Notes: generated from the sequence alone by a model not told the origin. DNA of 64,000 nucleotides from Mimachlamys varia (GCA_947623455.1 OX392534.1:11542001-11606000); one strand, 5' to 3'; shown: positions 11,542-22,226, counted from the first letter of the stretch. Numbers and translations are program-made.

Positions 11542-12769
11542 GAGAGAGGCTCGGGAAAAAACAATTTAGAATAAGGGAGGATGAAATAGAGCGAAGGGAA
11601 ATCGAGATGAAAAGGCAAATAGATGAAATGCGGGAGGATTTTTCCCGTCAGCTTAGAGAAAAGGACGAACAACTTCGACTAGCTTTATTAAAACCGGAAA
11701 CAAAACCAGGAATTGGACATTTATTGGGCACGATGGGGGGATTAGCTCCAATGTCAATATATAGCCAAAAGTCCAAATCCTTACAAGGGGCTAGTGATAA
11801 AATTCCTTTAAAGGGCCAAAGTTCAGGAGGTGGGTACAGAAGGGCTAGTGTAAGGGAGGAAATGGACAGAAAGGTTAAGCTCCCGACATATGATGGTAGG
11901 ACAGAGTGGAAACCATTTTATGTTCAGATTTCTCACATTTGTGACCGATATGGATGGTCAAATAGACAGAAGCTTGATAAGCTTATTGAGAGTCTCCGGG
12001 ACAAGGCTTTGAAATTCTTCAGTTTCCGGCCGATGGATGTACGTGATGATTTCAACGTCCTTTGTTCTAAACTGAATCAACGGTTTGGGAAGCAGGATCT
12101 TCCTCATATTGTTAGACGTGAATTAGCAGATCTGCGGCAGAGCGCGGAGGAAACAGTTGAGGAATATGCCGAGAGAGCACAGGAATTGGCTTCAGACGGT
12201 TATCCCGGGGGGCAAGAAGACTTTGTTCAGATCATGGCCGTTGATAGCTTCTTGAAAGGTCTGATGGATAAGCGGGTGGCCCTGGCATGTCTAGACAAGG
12301 CCCCTAGCACCCTTGATAAAACGCTAGCGCTAGTGAAAGGGGCTATAACAAACCAAAAGCTCATTTATGGGTCGACTAAGCAGTTGAAACAGGATGTCAA
12401 ACGTGTTTCTTTTCAAACGGGGCATGACTCTAAAGGGGCGTTGGTTAGACAGGTAGGGGGTCTCTCACTGAAAAGTAAGAGTACGTTGGAGGAGAGAGTT
12501 CTGTCCATCCCATTGGACCACATTCCGTGGGCTTCGGACATGTCTGCAGAGGACCTACGACAGTGTCAGCTTGCTGACAAGGAGCTCGGGCCACTTCTAC
12601 GTTGGCGAGAAGCCAACTACCAGCCTGCAGAGCATGAACTGAGGCTATCTAGTCCAGCTACTCGTCACTGGTACCTCTGTAGCTCACAGCTTGTTCGTCG
12701 GAATGGCGTCTGGTTTTATCATTGGGAAGATCCATTGCGACCGAGACTCTTGTTTCTAACTCCGGAAAA
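11532..12769 (+). pseudogene. Gag capsid-like region fused by deletion to integrase N-terminal flank
   Basis: Open frame after the first frameshift. It starts with a charged coiled-coil-like stretch (RIREDEIERREIEMKRQIDE, about residues 15-60). A Ty3/Gypsy-type capsid region follows (WKPFYVQISHICDRYGW, LRDKALKFF, then the LADLRQSAEETVEEYAERAQ-type helices). No CCHC zinc knuckle is present. From about 12480 the sequence switches to the segment that normally precedes integrase (MSAEDLRQCQLADKELGPLL, then WYLCSSQLVRRNGVWF). The junction, roughly 12390-12520, therefore marks loss of nucleocapsid, protease, RT and RNase H. A second -1 frameshift at the A5 run 12766-12770 ends the useful frame; the frame itself stops at 12851. 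Confidence 0.8.
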
Positions 12770-13855
12770 ATGCGTGACCATGTCCTTCATAGTGCGCATA
12801 ACCTTAGGTTGTCCGGTCACTTTGGACAGACGAAGACTCTTGACCGAGTGAGGAGAAGTGCTATATGGTACGGTATGACTGCTGATTGCAAGCTTTATGT
12901 TGACGGGTGTAAGGTCTGCAATGTCCAAAAGGGTCCCAGTAAAAAAGCCAGAGCTCACCCGGAGAAGTTCCATGCGAGAATACCGATGGAGAGAGTTCAC
13001 GTGGACATACTCGGGCCGCTACCATTAACGAAGCAAGGTAACAAGTATGTGTTGATGGTAGTAGACCAGTTTACCAAGTGGCTCGAGTGCTTCCCTTTAG
13101 CGGATCAGAAGGCAGAAACCATTTCACGGACGTTGGTCAATGAGTTCATATCTCGTTTTGGAGTTCCGTTGGAGATCCACACAGACCAGGGAAAGAATAT
13201 GGATGGCAAGGTTGTGAGAGGCGTTTGTGACCTTCTTGAGATCAAGAAAACGAGGACGACTCCCTACCACCGATCTTCGAATGGCCAGGTCGAGAGATAC
13301 AATCGGGCAATCCTCCAGGCTATCAGATGTCACTCTGAAAACAAACAGAACACATGGGATGTCCACTTACAGCAACTTGCCGGTGCTATACGGGCAACAC
13401 ATCATCACCAAACAGGTTTCACGCCCCACCGCTTGATGCTTGGAAGGGAAGTTTTGCAACCCTTAGACTTGATGCTCGGCACAGCGAAAGTGAACGCCTC
13501 AAAAGCAGCTCATGTGGACTTTGTGGAGAGTATGGAACGAAATATGAAGGAGGTGCATGCACTGGCCCGCAGCAATCTTAATTCCTCGCAGACCAGACAA
13601 AAAAGGGACTACAATCTTCGCGTTCGGCAAGGGTCACATGGCGTTGGAGACATCGTGCTGAAGGTTGACACCGCAACAAAAGTAGGGCAAAGTCCGAAAC
13701 TTCGAGCCCCTTGGACGGGGCCATATATGGTTTCAAAGGTATTGTCCCCAGTGCTGTATGGGATCAAGGATCGAAAGGGTGAGAACCTCATTCACCATGA
13801 TCGACTGAAGAGCTACGGGTCTGCAGATATTTTCCACTCTGGCTTCGTCGCATGA
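12770..13855 (+). pseudogene. Integrase core, Ty3/Gypsy type, frame intact
   Basis: The frame carries the HHCC zinc module (H-x6-H in HNLRLSGH, then CKVC). The catalytic triad is present: D in VHVDILG, D in IHTDQG, and E in NGQVERYN, with 59 residues between the two Asp and 35 between Asp and Glu, as in retroviral-type integrases. A GPY/F module (APWTGPYMV) follows near the C-terminus. It is cut off from the upstream frame by the -1 shift at 12766-12770, and it ends at TGA 13853-13855. All catalytic residues are retained, so the enzyme core itself is not obviously dead, but it lacks a normal translation context. Confidence 0.9.
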
Positions 13856-14142
13856 GGGATACATTCTTGAGGGATGAAGCAGCTGGTGTAACAGAACCCG
13901 AAGTTACTTCTAGTGGCAACAACGTCATTGTGGATGATTCGGGTCCATCAGTTGAGAGACATCCGCTACAGCCGTACAGACTTGATGGGAAGGACAATAT
14001 ACGTCCTGATAGGATGGCAGGTGCATGTCTGTCTGCTCCGAGCAAAGAGCCGGCTGCACGGAAGAGATCTCCACCTCGGAGGCTGGGCTATAATGCTCTT
14101 GGTGGCTCACATTCAGGGTGTTCTGACGACACAGGTGATTGA
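13852..14142 (+). pseudogene. Overlapping frame after integrase, possible pol C-terminal tail
   Basis: The ATG overlaps the integrase stop (GCATGAGG). The 96-codon frame ends in an Arg/Pro-rich stretch (RKRSPPRRLGYNALGG) like the basic tails that close many Gypsy pol proteins. It lies in the -1 frame relative to integrase, so it may be the original pol tail split by a mutation, or a small third frame. No envelope features (signal peptide, membrane segment) are visible. Confidence 0.4.
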
Positions 14143-14182
14143 ATCTGTTGTAAGCTGTTCTTGAGCAGAATTGTCTCTTTTT

Positions 14183-14196
14183 AGAACGGGGGAGAG
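14183..14196 (+). promoter_or_regulatory. Polypurine tract
   Basis: AGAACGGGGGAGAG lies immediately before the 3' LTR start, the expected site of plus-strand priming. Confidence 0.85.
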
Positions 14197-14420
14197 TGTT
14201 GTAGAGGTGTCGAGCTGACCTCTCTGTATGCTCGTGGAGCAGGACAACTCGCCCCGAAGGTGCTGAGCTGCCGTGCGTGACGGTATTGTGTGTAGTCTAC
14301 ACCTGGTCAAGCCGCTATACGGACGTGTTTACGTACTGTTGGTCTGACTGTAGATTACGCTGCCGTTGTAGGCAAACTCCGTATATACATATATAGTATA
14401 TCTTCTAGCTTCTCACTACA
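14197..14420 (+). repeat. 3' LTR
   Basis: 224 bp, TGTTGTAG...CACTACA, matching the 5' LTR with about ten base changes and one 8-bp insertion. Confidence 0.95.
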
Positions 14421-14611
14421 GAATCATTCCGGGGGTTTATTGAACCTTAACCTGAAATCTGTCTGACGTCACTGGTCACCCTCGATTTATCCGTTAATTC
14501 TTGGGTCCTTTTGTCTTACTAATTTGGCAGAGGATTTGTCTTATTTCATGAGACATGAACCAGTCAGGTCTCTCCAATTTCTCTACACACGACTGATACA
14601 AGTTATCATTA

Positions 14612-14765
14612 TGTAATAGGACGAGGAAAAGTGATAAAGATAGTGCCTTCACTGGGGCTCGAACCCTCGACCCTTGGCTCTCCAGCCCGATGCTCTACCG
14701 ACTGAACTAAAGGAAAATTCCCTACAGCTCACGCTTGTAAGGCAACCTAATCAATGCATATCATT
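14612..14765 (-). mobile_element. tRNA-derived SINE, truncated copy
   Basis: On the minus strand it reads as a tRNA-like head with A-box TAGTTCAGTCGGTAGAGC and B-box GGGTTCGAGCCCC, followed by a short body ending at the TCCTATTACA junction. The anticodon stem is mismatched, so it is not a functional tRNA gene. It is the same family as the adjacent copy and the one at 22062-22226. Confidence 0.75.
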
Positions 14766-15027
14766 TACACCCCCCCCCTCCTTTTTTTCTAAATTTCCAA
14801 CCCAGGTTCTTTGAATCCTTACCAAGGCTTCTCCTACTTGAAACGGGAAGGGTCATCGGCACAAGTTTGTAATAGGACGAGGAAAAGTGGTAAAGATAGT
14901 GCCGTCGCTGGGGCTCGAACCCTCGACCCTTGGCTCTCCAGCACGATGCTCTACCAATTGAACTAGAGAGAAATTCCCTACAGCTCACTCTTGTAAGGCA
15001 ACCTAATCAATGCAAATCTTTTACACC
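14766..15027 (-). mobile_element. tRNA-derived SINE, near full length
   Basis: Minus orientation. A leader ending GAGCTGTAGGGAA precedes the tRNA-like head (A-box TAGTTCAATTGGTAGAGC, B-box GGGTTCGAGCCCC), then a body with CACTTTTCCTCGTCC and CTTGGTAAGGATTC. It ends in an A-rich and G-rich tail (poly-T/poly-C on the plus strand at 14768-14790). It lies head to tail with the truncated copy to its left. A 75-codon open frame here is only a shadow of the SINE. Confidence 0.8.
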
Positions 15028-15369
15028 TATAGGATATAGCGTTCATAACACAATACTCTCGTAATTCGTTTTTCTGACGATTTCCTAATTAGGTGTTTCA
15101 TCTGTTGTTTCTATGATTTCTGAAATTATCCGTATACTCCATGTCAAAATTTTGTCCTAGTAATTCGCTGTGCATAATAAACGATTTCATTTTAAAAATT
15201 TTGTGAACTCTGATAACCCAAGTTATTTTTGCACTCTTGAAGAGAAGTAACATGAAAAGTTCGGAATGGATATGTTATGTATACGACCCTCACTGGAAAG
15301 AATCTACTTGAAGCCGCTAATTTCTAACCGGCGTCATGAATATCGGAGTCATGAGTGATTTTCTATTGA

Positions 15370-16480
15370 AAGAAAGACATCATGCTCACATGATCACAGA
15401 AGTGAATTTCCCATTCAAGGCACGGCCCTTATCTGACTTTAAACACTACCTTATATGGCTTATGTTATGCCATGTCAATCTTGCATAACCTAGATTGATT
15501 ATGTATGTTTTTTAAATAAATATGACATATCACCATATATTTTGGTGACCATTTTCAATCACAAATTTTCTTTGAGTTATTTGTAACAGGACATAAAAGG
15601 CATAAACGTATTTTTTTATTGACGGCATCACGCTCATTTTAAGGTAGTCTTAGTAAGTTTCCCTAAAAGGCACCGCTCTCATATAACGGTATAGAAGTGA
15701 GTTTCGCCTGAAGGCACTATGCTCACCTAACGGTTGAATCGATTGTGCAATGCATCAGGCTCACCTGACTGTTGAAGTGAGTTGCCATCGACAGCACTCT
15801 CACTTGACGATAAAAAAACGCAATGCTAACCTGACTTCAGAAAGGATCTTCCGTTGCACTCAAGGTACTTGCCTACAAGGCACCACGATCATCTTACTCT
15901 ATGTGTAATGTACCTGATCAGCCTTTGACATTGTTCTCACCTCACAATAAAATTAATTCTTCTTAATAACGCAAGGCTCACTGGACTGTAAAAGTTATCT
16001 CCCCTTGGAGACACCACTCCCACCTGGACCCAGGTGTTCAAAAGATGATCAGCTTATTCACAATCACTATTTAACAACTTTTTTCAACCTTTGATAATTT
16101 TTTTCAATATACAAGGTGCAATCCAACAACTTTACTTGTTAATTGACTGTACTATATATATAATACCTGGGAATTCATTCAATGATTTGTTTTTAAAGTT
16201 ACAGGAGCACAAAAACTTGCACTAATCACTGATTAAGCTAATCGCCTTTTTAACAACTAGGCCCTGACTGTAAAAGTGATTTCCTTTGAAGTTGACTCCT
16301 CGCTCATCTGACAATAGAACTAGTATCCAAATCGCGCTCTTAACAACATAAATGATTTTTCCTTTTAAGGTTAACCTTGAAGACATTATGCTCAGCTGAT
16401 GATAAACGTGATTTCACCTTAAAACCTACGCTCATTTGACGGTAAAAGTACCTTGCGAACGCCACGTTCACCGGAAGCTG
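15370..16480. repeat. Old, degenerate tandem array, 46-50 bp unit
   Basis: About 20 poorly conserved units built on AAGGCACCACGCTCACCTGA followed by CGGTAAAAGTGATTTCC. Spacing between successive GCTCACCTGA-like motifs is near 46-50 bp. It is far more diverged than the other arrays here. Confidence 0.6.
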
Positions 16481-16489
16481 TTTTTTTTT

Positions 16490-17410
16490 TTTGCAAATAA
16501 AACTTGACGCTGACGAAAGTAAGGAACTGAATTTTGTTGCATTCAGCCAATATGGATGTTGTAATGATCTATTGCTTGTGCTTGTTTTAGAACTATTATT
16601 AATATCGTTGTCATTATAAATGTGTATGAATTGAAATTAAAGTACCAGCATAACCAGCTACGAGATTTCATGTCGGAGTGATGGAAAGGATTTGGAGTTA
16701 GCTTTTTCTGACCTTTAATACCCATCATTGTTTCTCCTAAATGCAGGATATTTCTGAAATGTGATTCTGTACTCGTTTCATCAACTTCGTACCCTTATAC
16801 TGCGAGAGAGAATAAATTAAAACAATATATTTATACCTCTCCCTTCTTGTACTTAGTAAACTCTGACAGCGAATATATCAGCGTATTCGCAATGAAAAAA
16901 GGTTCGGCGGATTAATTGATATTTGTTCAAATATGGCGTCGTTCACGCTTCAGAACAATAAGTATTCGCCGACGGCTATTGGTTGGTTCCTTCAGGATTT
17001 TGAAACATGGAACATATATGAAATCAATTTCTTGTGATTATACAATAAATGATTTCTAGCAAACTTTTTATTCCAAATGATGCGCTTTCGAAATTATTTG
17101 ACGGTTACGCAAACATTTGCGGCGCCCTGTTCAGTGGGTCAATGCGTGAACATAACGACGTTGTAAATAAAGAAATAAGTTCGAATTGCTAAAGTAATAT
17201 TATTAAATACTTTTGCAAATGCTGTTATGAAGAAAATTAGTATTATTCACTGTGTATTTTCTTAACTTACCATTATACAAATGAATCGATGAAGATTCAG
17301 TGGGACTATATTATCTTAGCAACCACTGCTATTGTAGTTGCCATCGTACCAACCCGCTTCGAATGTGATTTTTTCTTCGTATAACACTTTAAAAGTAATA
17401 ATGATGTAAA
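16490..17410. other. Unique AT-rich sequence, nothing recognised
   Basis: No splice-bounded frames, RNA genes or repeats seen apart from short homopolymers. Confidence 0.45.
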
Positions 17411-17413
17411 TAA

Positions 17414-17550
17414 AAGGATTGTACCTCATTTAGACTGCGTATACGGTAGTATGCCCGCAGTTGGCAACGAACGTACTCATTATGGAGCGCTAACGCGCGC
17501 GAACTGGGGGCATACTACCGTAAAAGCAGTCAAAATGAGGTACAATCCTT
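17414..17550. mobile_element. Foldback element with ~50-bp arms
   Basis: The left arm (17414-17463, starting AAGGATTGTACCTCATTT) and right arm (17501-17550) are complementary with only about six mismatches. The 37-bp loop is GC-rich (GCGCTAACGCGCGCG). It is probably a MITE or a recent inverted duplication. Confidence 0.8.
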
Positions 17551-17579
17551 AGGCCTATGTATATCACATAATATACATT

Positions 17580-17940
17580 GGAGGCACGGTGGTATAGTGG
17601 TAGTACGCCGGGCTGGTGATCGAAGGGTTGCGAGTTCGAGTCCCGGTGACGGCAATTGTATTGTATCCTTGACCAAGATATTTACTCTGCTTGTTCCAGT
17701 CTACTCAGCTGTAAATGAGTACGTGGTTGGGTAGTGCTAGAAATTGTAGAATGCCAGCTATGAGCACCGAAATGGCAGCAACGGTTGTATGCTCCTCAGG
17801 GAGTTGCTAACGATATTTGCTGGTTGCTAAGGCCCTGTAACCACGGGTAATAATTTGAGAACAGCTTTGAGACGGCCTTTAAGGTCGTGATAAAGTTGTA
17901 TACAAGAACCTCGAATTAGTATTATTATTATTATTATTGT
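17580..17940 (+). mobile_element. tRNA-derived SINE with (ATT)n tail
   Basis: The head carries an A-box-like TATAGTGGTAGTACG and a B-box GCGAGTTCGAGTCCC. The body contains CCAGTCTACTCAGCTG and TAAATGAGTACGTGG, a segment that recurs in marine-invertebrate SINEs. The 3' end is an ATT microsatellite (about 17916-17938). It is not a functional tRNA because the head lacks a clean cloverleaf. Confidence 0.8.
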
Positions 17941-18459
17941 ATGACCAAGCAAGGGAAAAGGTTTCATACAAGTTGTCCATCTTGTGTCCAATACCGTTGC
18001 TTATTACCCTTAGCAATAATGAATGTTTAAATCAAATGCCACAGCAGAAAACAGATTGCGTTTGCGTGCACGGGCTCTATAAATCACAAATTCTGTCTTG
18101 TTGCCATGGAGATACAAAAACAAATATGACAACTAGTTCATATCAAATGATTGCCCAATTCATTAAAAACGCGTTTATGATTATTAGATTACAACAAATA
18201 TTCAAATGATTGAATGGAAGCTCTCGATATCACCAGGGATGTGAAGTAGCTCGCATCGCAGGAATTGGAGCGAAATGATATCACAGTTTGAATGATTGTG
18301 TAAAACATGTGTCAGAGAACATCTAAGGTCATAAAAGATATTACATGCTAAAACAATATTTTGAAGATCCTATATTTGTACTTATAATCAGAGGTGTTCC
18401 GGAAAGTAATGACGCGCCAATCTATATTTAGAGAACATGGAGTTTAAACGCACGTTATT

Positions 18460-18650
18460 TTCGAGCATTATCACGACAAAAAGTGGTGCTGTCATGATAT
18501 GTAAGACGACTTAAGAGACGAACTTATCGCGATATCACGACTAGTCGAGTTATTGCCGTCTTAACATGTTATTATCATGACAAGTCGTGTTAATACGACA
18601 ACATGTCGCGATAAATTATAACGGAAACACGACAAGTATATGACAGTTAC
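18460..18650. repeat. Degenerate short repeat rich in ACGACAAGTCGTGATAA motifs
   Basis: Several imperfect copies of a partly palindromic motif (ACGACAAGTCGT, CGACATGTCGCGATAA, ACGACTAGTCG). Old and irregular. Confidence 0.4.
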
Positions 18651-18922
18651 TAGTATATGTATATGCCATCATAGTAAACATAGCACTTTAATCTTAGAAT
18701 TCCAATTTAATGCTTCCGGGTTAATGCCCACGCGGGTTTAATACTTCCGGGTTAAGACCCATCAGCTAGGTGGTTGACTCATGCCACAGGGGACATTTTT
18801 TCCTCCTCAAAAGTTTTGCTCATTTTACTCCGAAAAGAAAATAACTGACTTATAATTCTGTTAACCTGACAAATGTAACGAAGACAGAAAAAAATACGAT
18901 CTACAACGCACCATGCTTAACG

Positions 18923-19390
18923 CACAGGGGCTTGGCACGGCCCTACGCCCTACGTCACTTTGAAATGATTGTCGGATAACTATTTAACCCCTCTCGACTG
19001 TGACCCTCCCACTACTATATATCTGTAATAAGGGAAAGTAGTAGCATGAACGAGAAAATCGACATATTTTCAATTTAAGCTCGTTTTCGTCCCAGTTGAC
19101 AGGTAAATGTCGGTAAAACATCTGATTCTACGCTGCGTAGTAAACAATTATGGACGTGATAACATATATTTGGTATCGACTAAAAGATCCATCTTTAAAA
19201 TGAGGCATTGGACTTCATTCAGTGACAAAAACGAGCTTAGCGCGAAAATATGTCGATTTTCTCGTTCTGTCTAATTTTTTCTCTCGTCACAGATATAAAG
19301 TATTGGGATGGGTCACAGCCGAGAGGTGTTGAATAATTATCTGACGCTCATTTTATAGTGACTGACGTAGGTCCGTGCCTAGCCCCTGTG
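18923..19390. mobile_element. MITE with CACAGGGG termini, long inverted repeats
   Basis: 468 bp. Termini CACAGGGGCTTGGCACGG and the complement of CACAGGGGCTAGGCACGG begin arms of about 190 bp that match imperfectly through CCCACTACTATATATCTGT and GAACGAGAAAATCGACATAT. The flanking 8-mers GCTTAACG (18915-18922) and GTTAAACG (19391-19398) match at 6 of 8 positions, consistent with an old 8-bp target duplication of hAT type. There is no transposase. Confidence 0.8.
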
Positions 19391-19977
19391 GTTAAACGAA
19401 GCGCACTTTTAAGTAAACAAAATATTTAAGAAATATGCATGTCATTGCTGAAATGAATACCACTTTATCTTGGTGTCTGATGTGGCTTGGTACTAAACAT
19501 AGGTGACAGGTTCCGTGCCCTCGTATTGCACCTACAATATGTAACATTTGCAGGAACACACCAAGTGACCACACCAACCAATAGAGAGTCAGTGTCCCGA
19601 CGTACCCTTGTGGAGCTTCCTGTCTAAGACCGAGTATTTGTCTGTCGCCGCCATTATCAGCGACAGAGTGACAACACTGTCATCACCGGTGACTGTCTTT
19701 TGCATGAGACAGACTAAAAGGTTTTTGATGGACATTGTTTTGGAGATTATCTGGTGTATAAAAGGCTGTAATTTGATATATGGTCTTCTACTAACTTTCA
19801 AACACTGGTCGTTGTTTTTAGCTATCGACGATATTTTTACAGATAATGCGACACGTTGACGTGTTATACCTTGATATATCCAACGGTAAATAATACAGTG
19901 ATCAAAAAACTGGTCAGTGAAATCCTCAGGTGTCACTGACCCTTGATTTCAAATCCCGCTTGTATGTCTTTTCATCG

Positions 19978-20045
19978 TCGTCGGAAACCCACGGTACACT
20001 TCTCTGACGTTTGCATCAGAGAAGTGTACCGTGGGTTTCCGACGA
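19978..20045. mobile_element. Hairpin element with perfect 30-bp arms
   Basis: Arms 19978-20007 and 20016-20045 are exact complements (TCGTCGGAAACCCACGGTAC onward) around an 8-nt loop. Related copies lie at 62618-62687 (whole) and 63431-63458 (one arm), so this is a dispersed family, not a terminator. Confidence 0.85.
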
Positions 20046-20116
20046 TGCCTTTTCATTGTGATATACTGATGTATCATTTATATACCGCTTTATACCACCT
20101 ACCAGTAACATGATAA

Positions 20117-20479
20117 AATCATTATCCAGGGTTGACAGTTGGAGAAGAAGATGAGAACAAATTTTCCATTTCCAAGCACTTGGGAACGTCTTTTCTCAAA
20201 ATTGAACTTCTTCTCCCGCCAGATGACGTCGGTAATCAGAAAAAGTATCGCAACAAAAGTGATCCGCATAAGAAAAAAGTCCGTCCTAAAAACATCAATA
20301 AAATCATGATTTTTGAAAATAATAAACACCGTCTCAAGCGTAAATATGCATATAAGGAACCCAAGCCAATGGAGATATCTTTCAAATTATTATTTTCACA
20401 CAATTTAAAGGTTTATGGTATTCCTCCGCGCAAATCTTCCGTTTGTTTGCGTTTGCCACAGGCAGATCGTGACCGATGA
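20117..20479 (+). CDS. Unassigned basic open frame with adjacent AATAAA
   Basis: The frame is open from 20117 to TGA at 20477-20479 and encodes a lysine-rich product (contains ENKFSISKHLGTSFLKIELL, then KKYRNKSDPHKKK and NNKHRLKRKYAYKEPKP). There is no ATG near the beginning. If real it would be the last exon of a plus-strand gene spliced at one of the weak AG sites near 20128 or 20138. An AATAAA starts 2 nt after the stop (20481-20486), which would be unusually close for a poly(A) signal but is suggestive. I do not recognise the product; chance remains likely. Confidence 0.25.
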   Translation, partial: NHYPGLTVGEEDENKFSISKHLGTSFLKIELLLPPDDVGNQKKYRNKSDPHKKKVRPKNINKIMIFENNKHRLKRKYAYKEPKPMEISFKLLFSHNLKVYGIPPRKSSVCLRLPQADRDR

Positions 20480-20589
20480 CAATAAAAATCGTTTCAAACA
20501 TGAAGTGTTTAGTCCACGCTTCTTAGATGAAGAAATATATATATGTGGTTGTAGAATATAGATGATAATCAGTATATCACATAGTATGT

Positions 20590-20945
20590 TCAGGGTTTGC
20601 CGTTCGCACGTCGTTGATAGGTCACTATGACGTTGATATTTAAGTTTGAAGTGAATGTGATAATATGACGATGATAGCAGAGTATGGCGTTGATGATGGT
20701 GTGTCAGTTTGGTTTGGACGTTGCTATGTCAGTTTGGACGTTGCTACATTTAATGTATGTCAGTTTGGAAGTTGCTTGCTATGTCAATTTTGACGTTGAT
20801 ATGTCAATTTTGATGTTGCTATGTCAATTTTGACATTGCTATGTCAATTTTGACGTTGTTATGTCAATTTGGGCGTTGCTATGTCAATTTGGACGTTGCT
20901 ATGTCTGTTTGTGCGCTGCTATGTCAGTTTGGACGTTGACAAGGA
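20590..20945. repeat. Minisatellite, 20-bp unit, about 12-15 copies
   Basis: Imperfect copies of GCTATGTCAATTTGGACGTT, more diverged on the left. Confidence 0.8.
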
Positions 20946-20949
20946 TGTT

Positions 20950-22060
20950 GTGTCCTCATGAATATTGAGACAATAAATGTCATTCCTTAAATATTTACGT
21001 TTCCACTGCACAAAGCGTAGACAAATCTACTGTGTCCAATCTATGTAACTTTCCAATAACATACATCGGGATATTGTAGCACTGGAGATTGTACTGCTCC
21101 GCTGTCACTTGGTTACTGTAATCTGGAAGTACCCCGAGTTTATATTTGTCTTATCTTATAGTATATATTTCTGCACCAACTGTACGCTGATAAATAAGTA
21201 TTGGTTTTGATATTTTCAAATTAATTGGTATGCAGCATACATTGGCTTACCTTCATATTGTAAGGTGCGCTATCGAATATGTAGTTGAGCCAATGTCTGT
21301 TACACACCAATGAATGTCAAAACATAGGACAACCAATACGTATATTTACATTTTGTGCCTACCGACATCATGATGTTGATACAACATTGATATCACTTCA
21401 AACAGTTAAGGTTGCACGTATGTCGTCATTCTGTTTGTGTAGTGGTATGTTTGGATAGACACTGGTGTTCCAAACATCAAAAAACATCACGAATCAGCTA
21501 TTGGAAACTAGGAAAATCTGTTTTAAGATCGACATCAGCCGAAACTGTCAGATTTTCTTTATTGTTTCCTTATTTAAGTATGGCAATAAACGTCAGTGTT
21601 TGAGATCAGCCATACACACATCAACAATCCCTTACAGACCCAACATCCTTCAGGGGTATCGAACAAATGTCTGGGGTGTCCTAAGACGTCTTACTTCGCC
21701 ACGCTGACACACCGTCAGATTATTGCCGCGAACTTTCTGGTCTAGACAGACACGCTAGATCAGAACTCGTCGTGTCAGAAAATGTACCTTGTCGTACATA
21801 TACATCAAGGATGGCGATCCGCCACCGAACTAACCCAAAATATCTTATTAATTATTAACGAAGACAAGATCATAATCGGCTCTTCACCAGACAGCTATAA
21901 ACAACTAAAGACCACGCCATTCTCACATGAAATACTCAGACATATAATTCACGTCGTCAAAAGACGTGACGTAGTAAGATCATAATTTCAATACTTAATT
22001 TTAAACCATGACTTCCGTTATACCAATATGGAGGTGGGGAAATGTGGTGAGCACTTCCGG
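20950..22060. other. Intergenic, no gene recognised
   Basis: Short open frames at 21412-21985 have no recognisable product and no consistent splice context. Confidence 0.4.
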
Positions 22061-22061
22061 T

Positions 22062-22226
22062 TTTTTTTTTGTCTAAATCTCTGGTACTTTGACTCCCCAC
22101 CAAGGATTCTCCTACCTTGAGACGGAGAGGCACTCCAGTCCGATGCTATACCGACTGAACCAAATGGAAATTTCCTACAACTAACGCTTGTAAGGCAACC
22201 TAATCAATGCACATCTTTTACACATT
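22062..22226 (-). mobile_element. tRNA-derived SINE, internally deleted third copy
   Basis: Shares the A-rich tail, the CCAAGGATTCTCCTACCTTGA body, and the A-box and leader sequence (AACTAACGCTTGTAAGGCAA) with the SINE at 14766-15027, but the B-box region is missing. Confidence 0.7.

Larger units (their letters stand above)
10841..14424 (+). mobile_element. Ty3/Gypsy LTR retrotransposon, internally deleted
   Basis: Complete insertion: a 4-bp target duplication GAAT (10841-10844 and 14421-14424) flanks two LTRs, with a primer site after the 5' LTR and a polypurine tract before the 3' LTR. The internal region encodes a Gag-like protein and an integrase core of Ty3/Gypsy type (Metaviridae), but protease, reverse transcriptase and RNase H are absent. 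The total of about 3.58 kb is shorter than the usual 5-6 kb. Two -1 frameshifts interrupt the coding region. The LTRs differ by about 10 substitutions plus one 8-bp indel over 216 bp (roughly 95% identical by eye), so the insertion is not very recent. It could only move with enzymes supplied in trans. Confidence 0.93.

Noticed and set aside
13852..14142. Envelope gene of the LTR element
   Set aside because: No signal peptide, membrane helix or cysteine pattern; the basic Arg/Pro tail fits a pol C-terminus better.
14612..15027. Functional tRNA genes on the minus strand
   Set aside because: A and B boxes are present but the anticodon stem is mismatched, the unit recurs with the same body sequence and A-rich tail, and one copy lacks the B box; these are SINEs.
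17580..17660. tRNA gene on the plus strand
   Set aside because: No clean cloverleaf; followed by a SINE body and an ATT tail.
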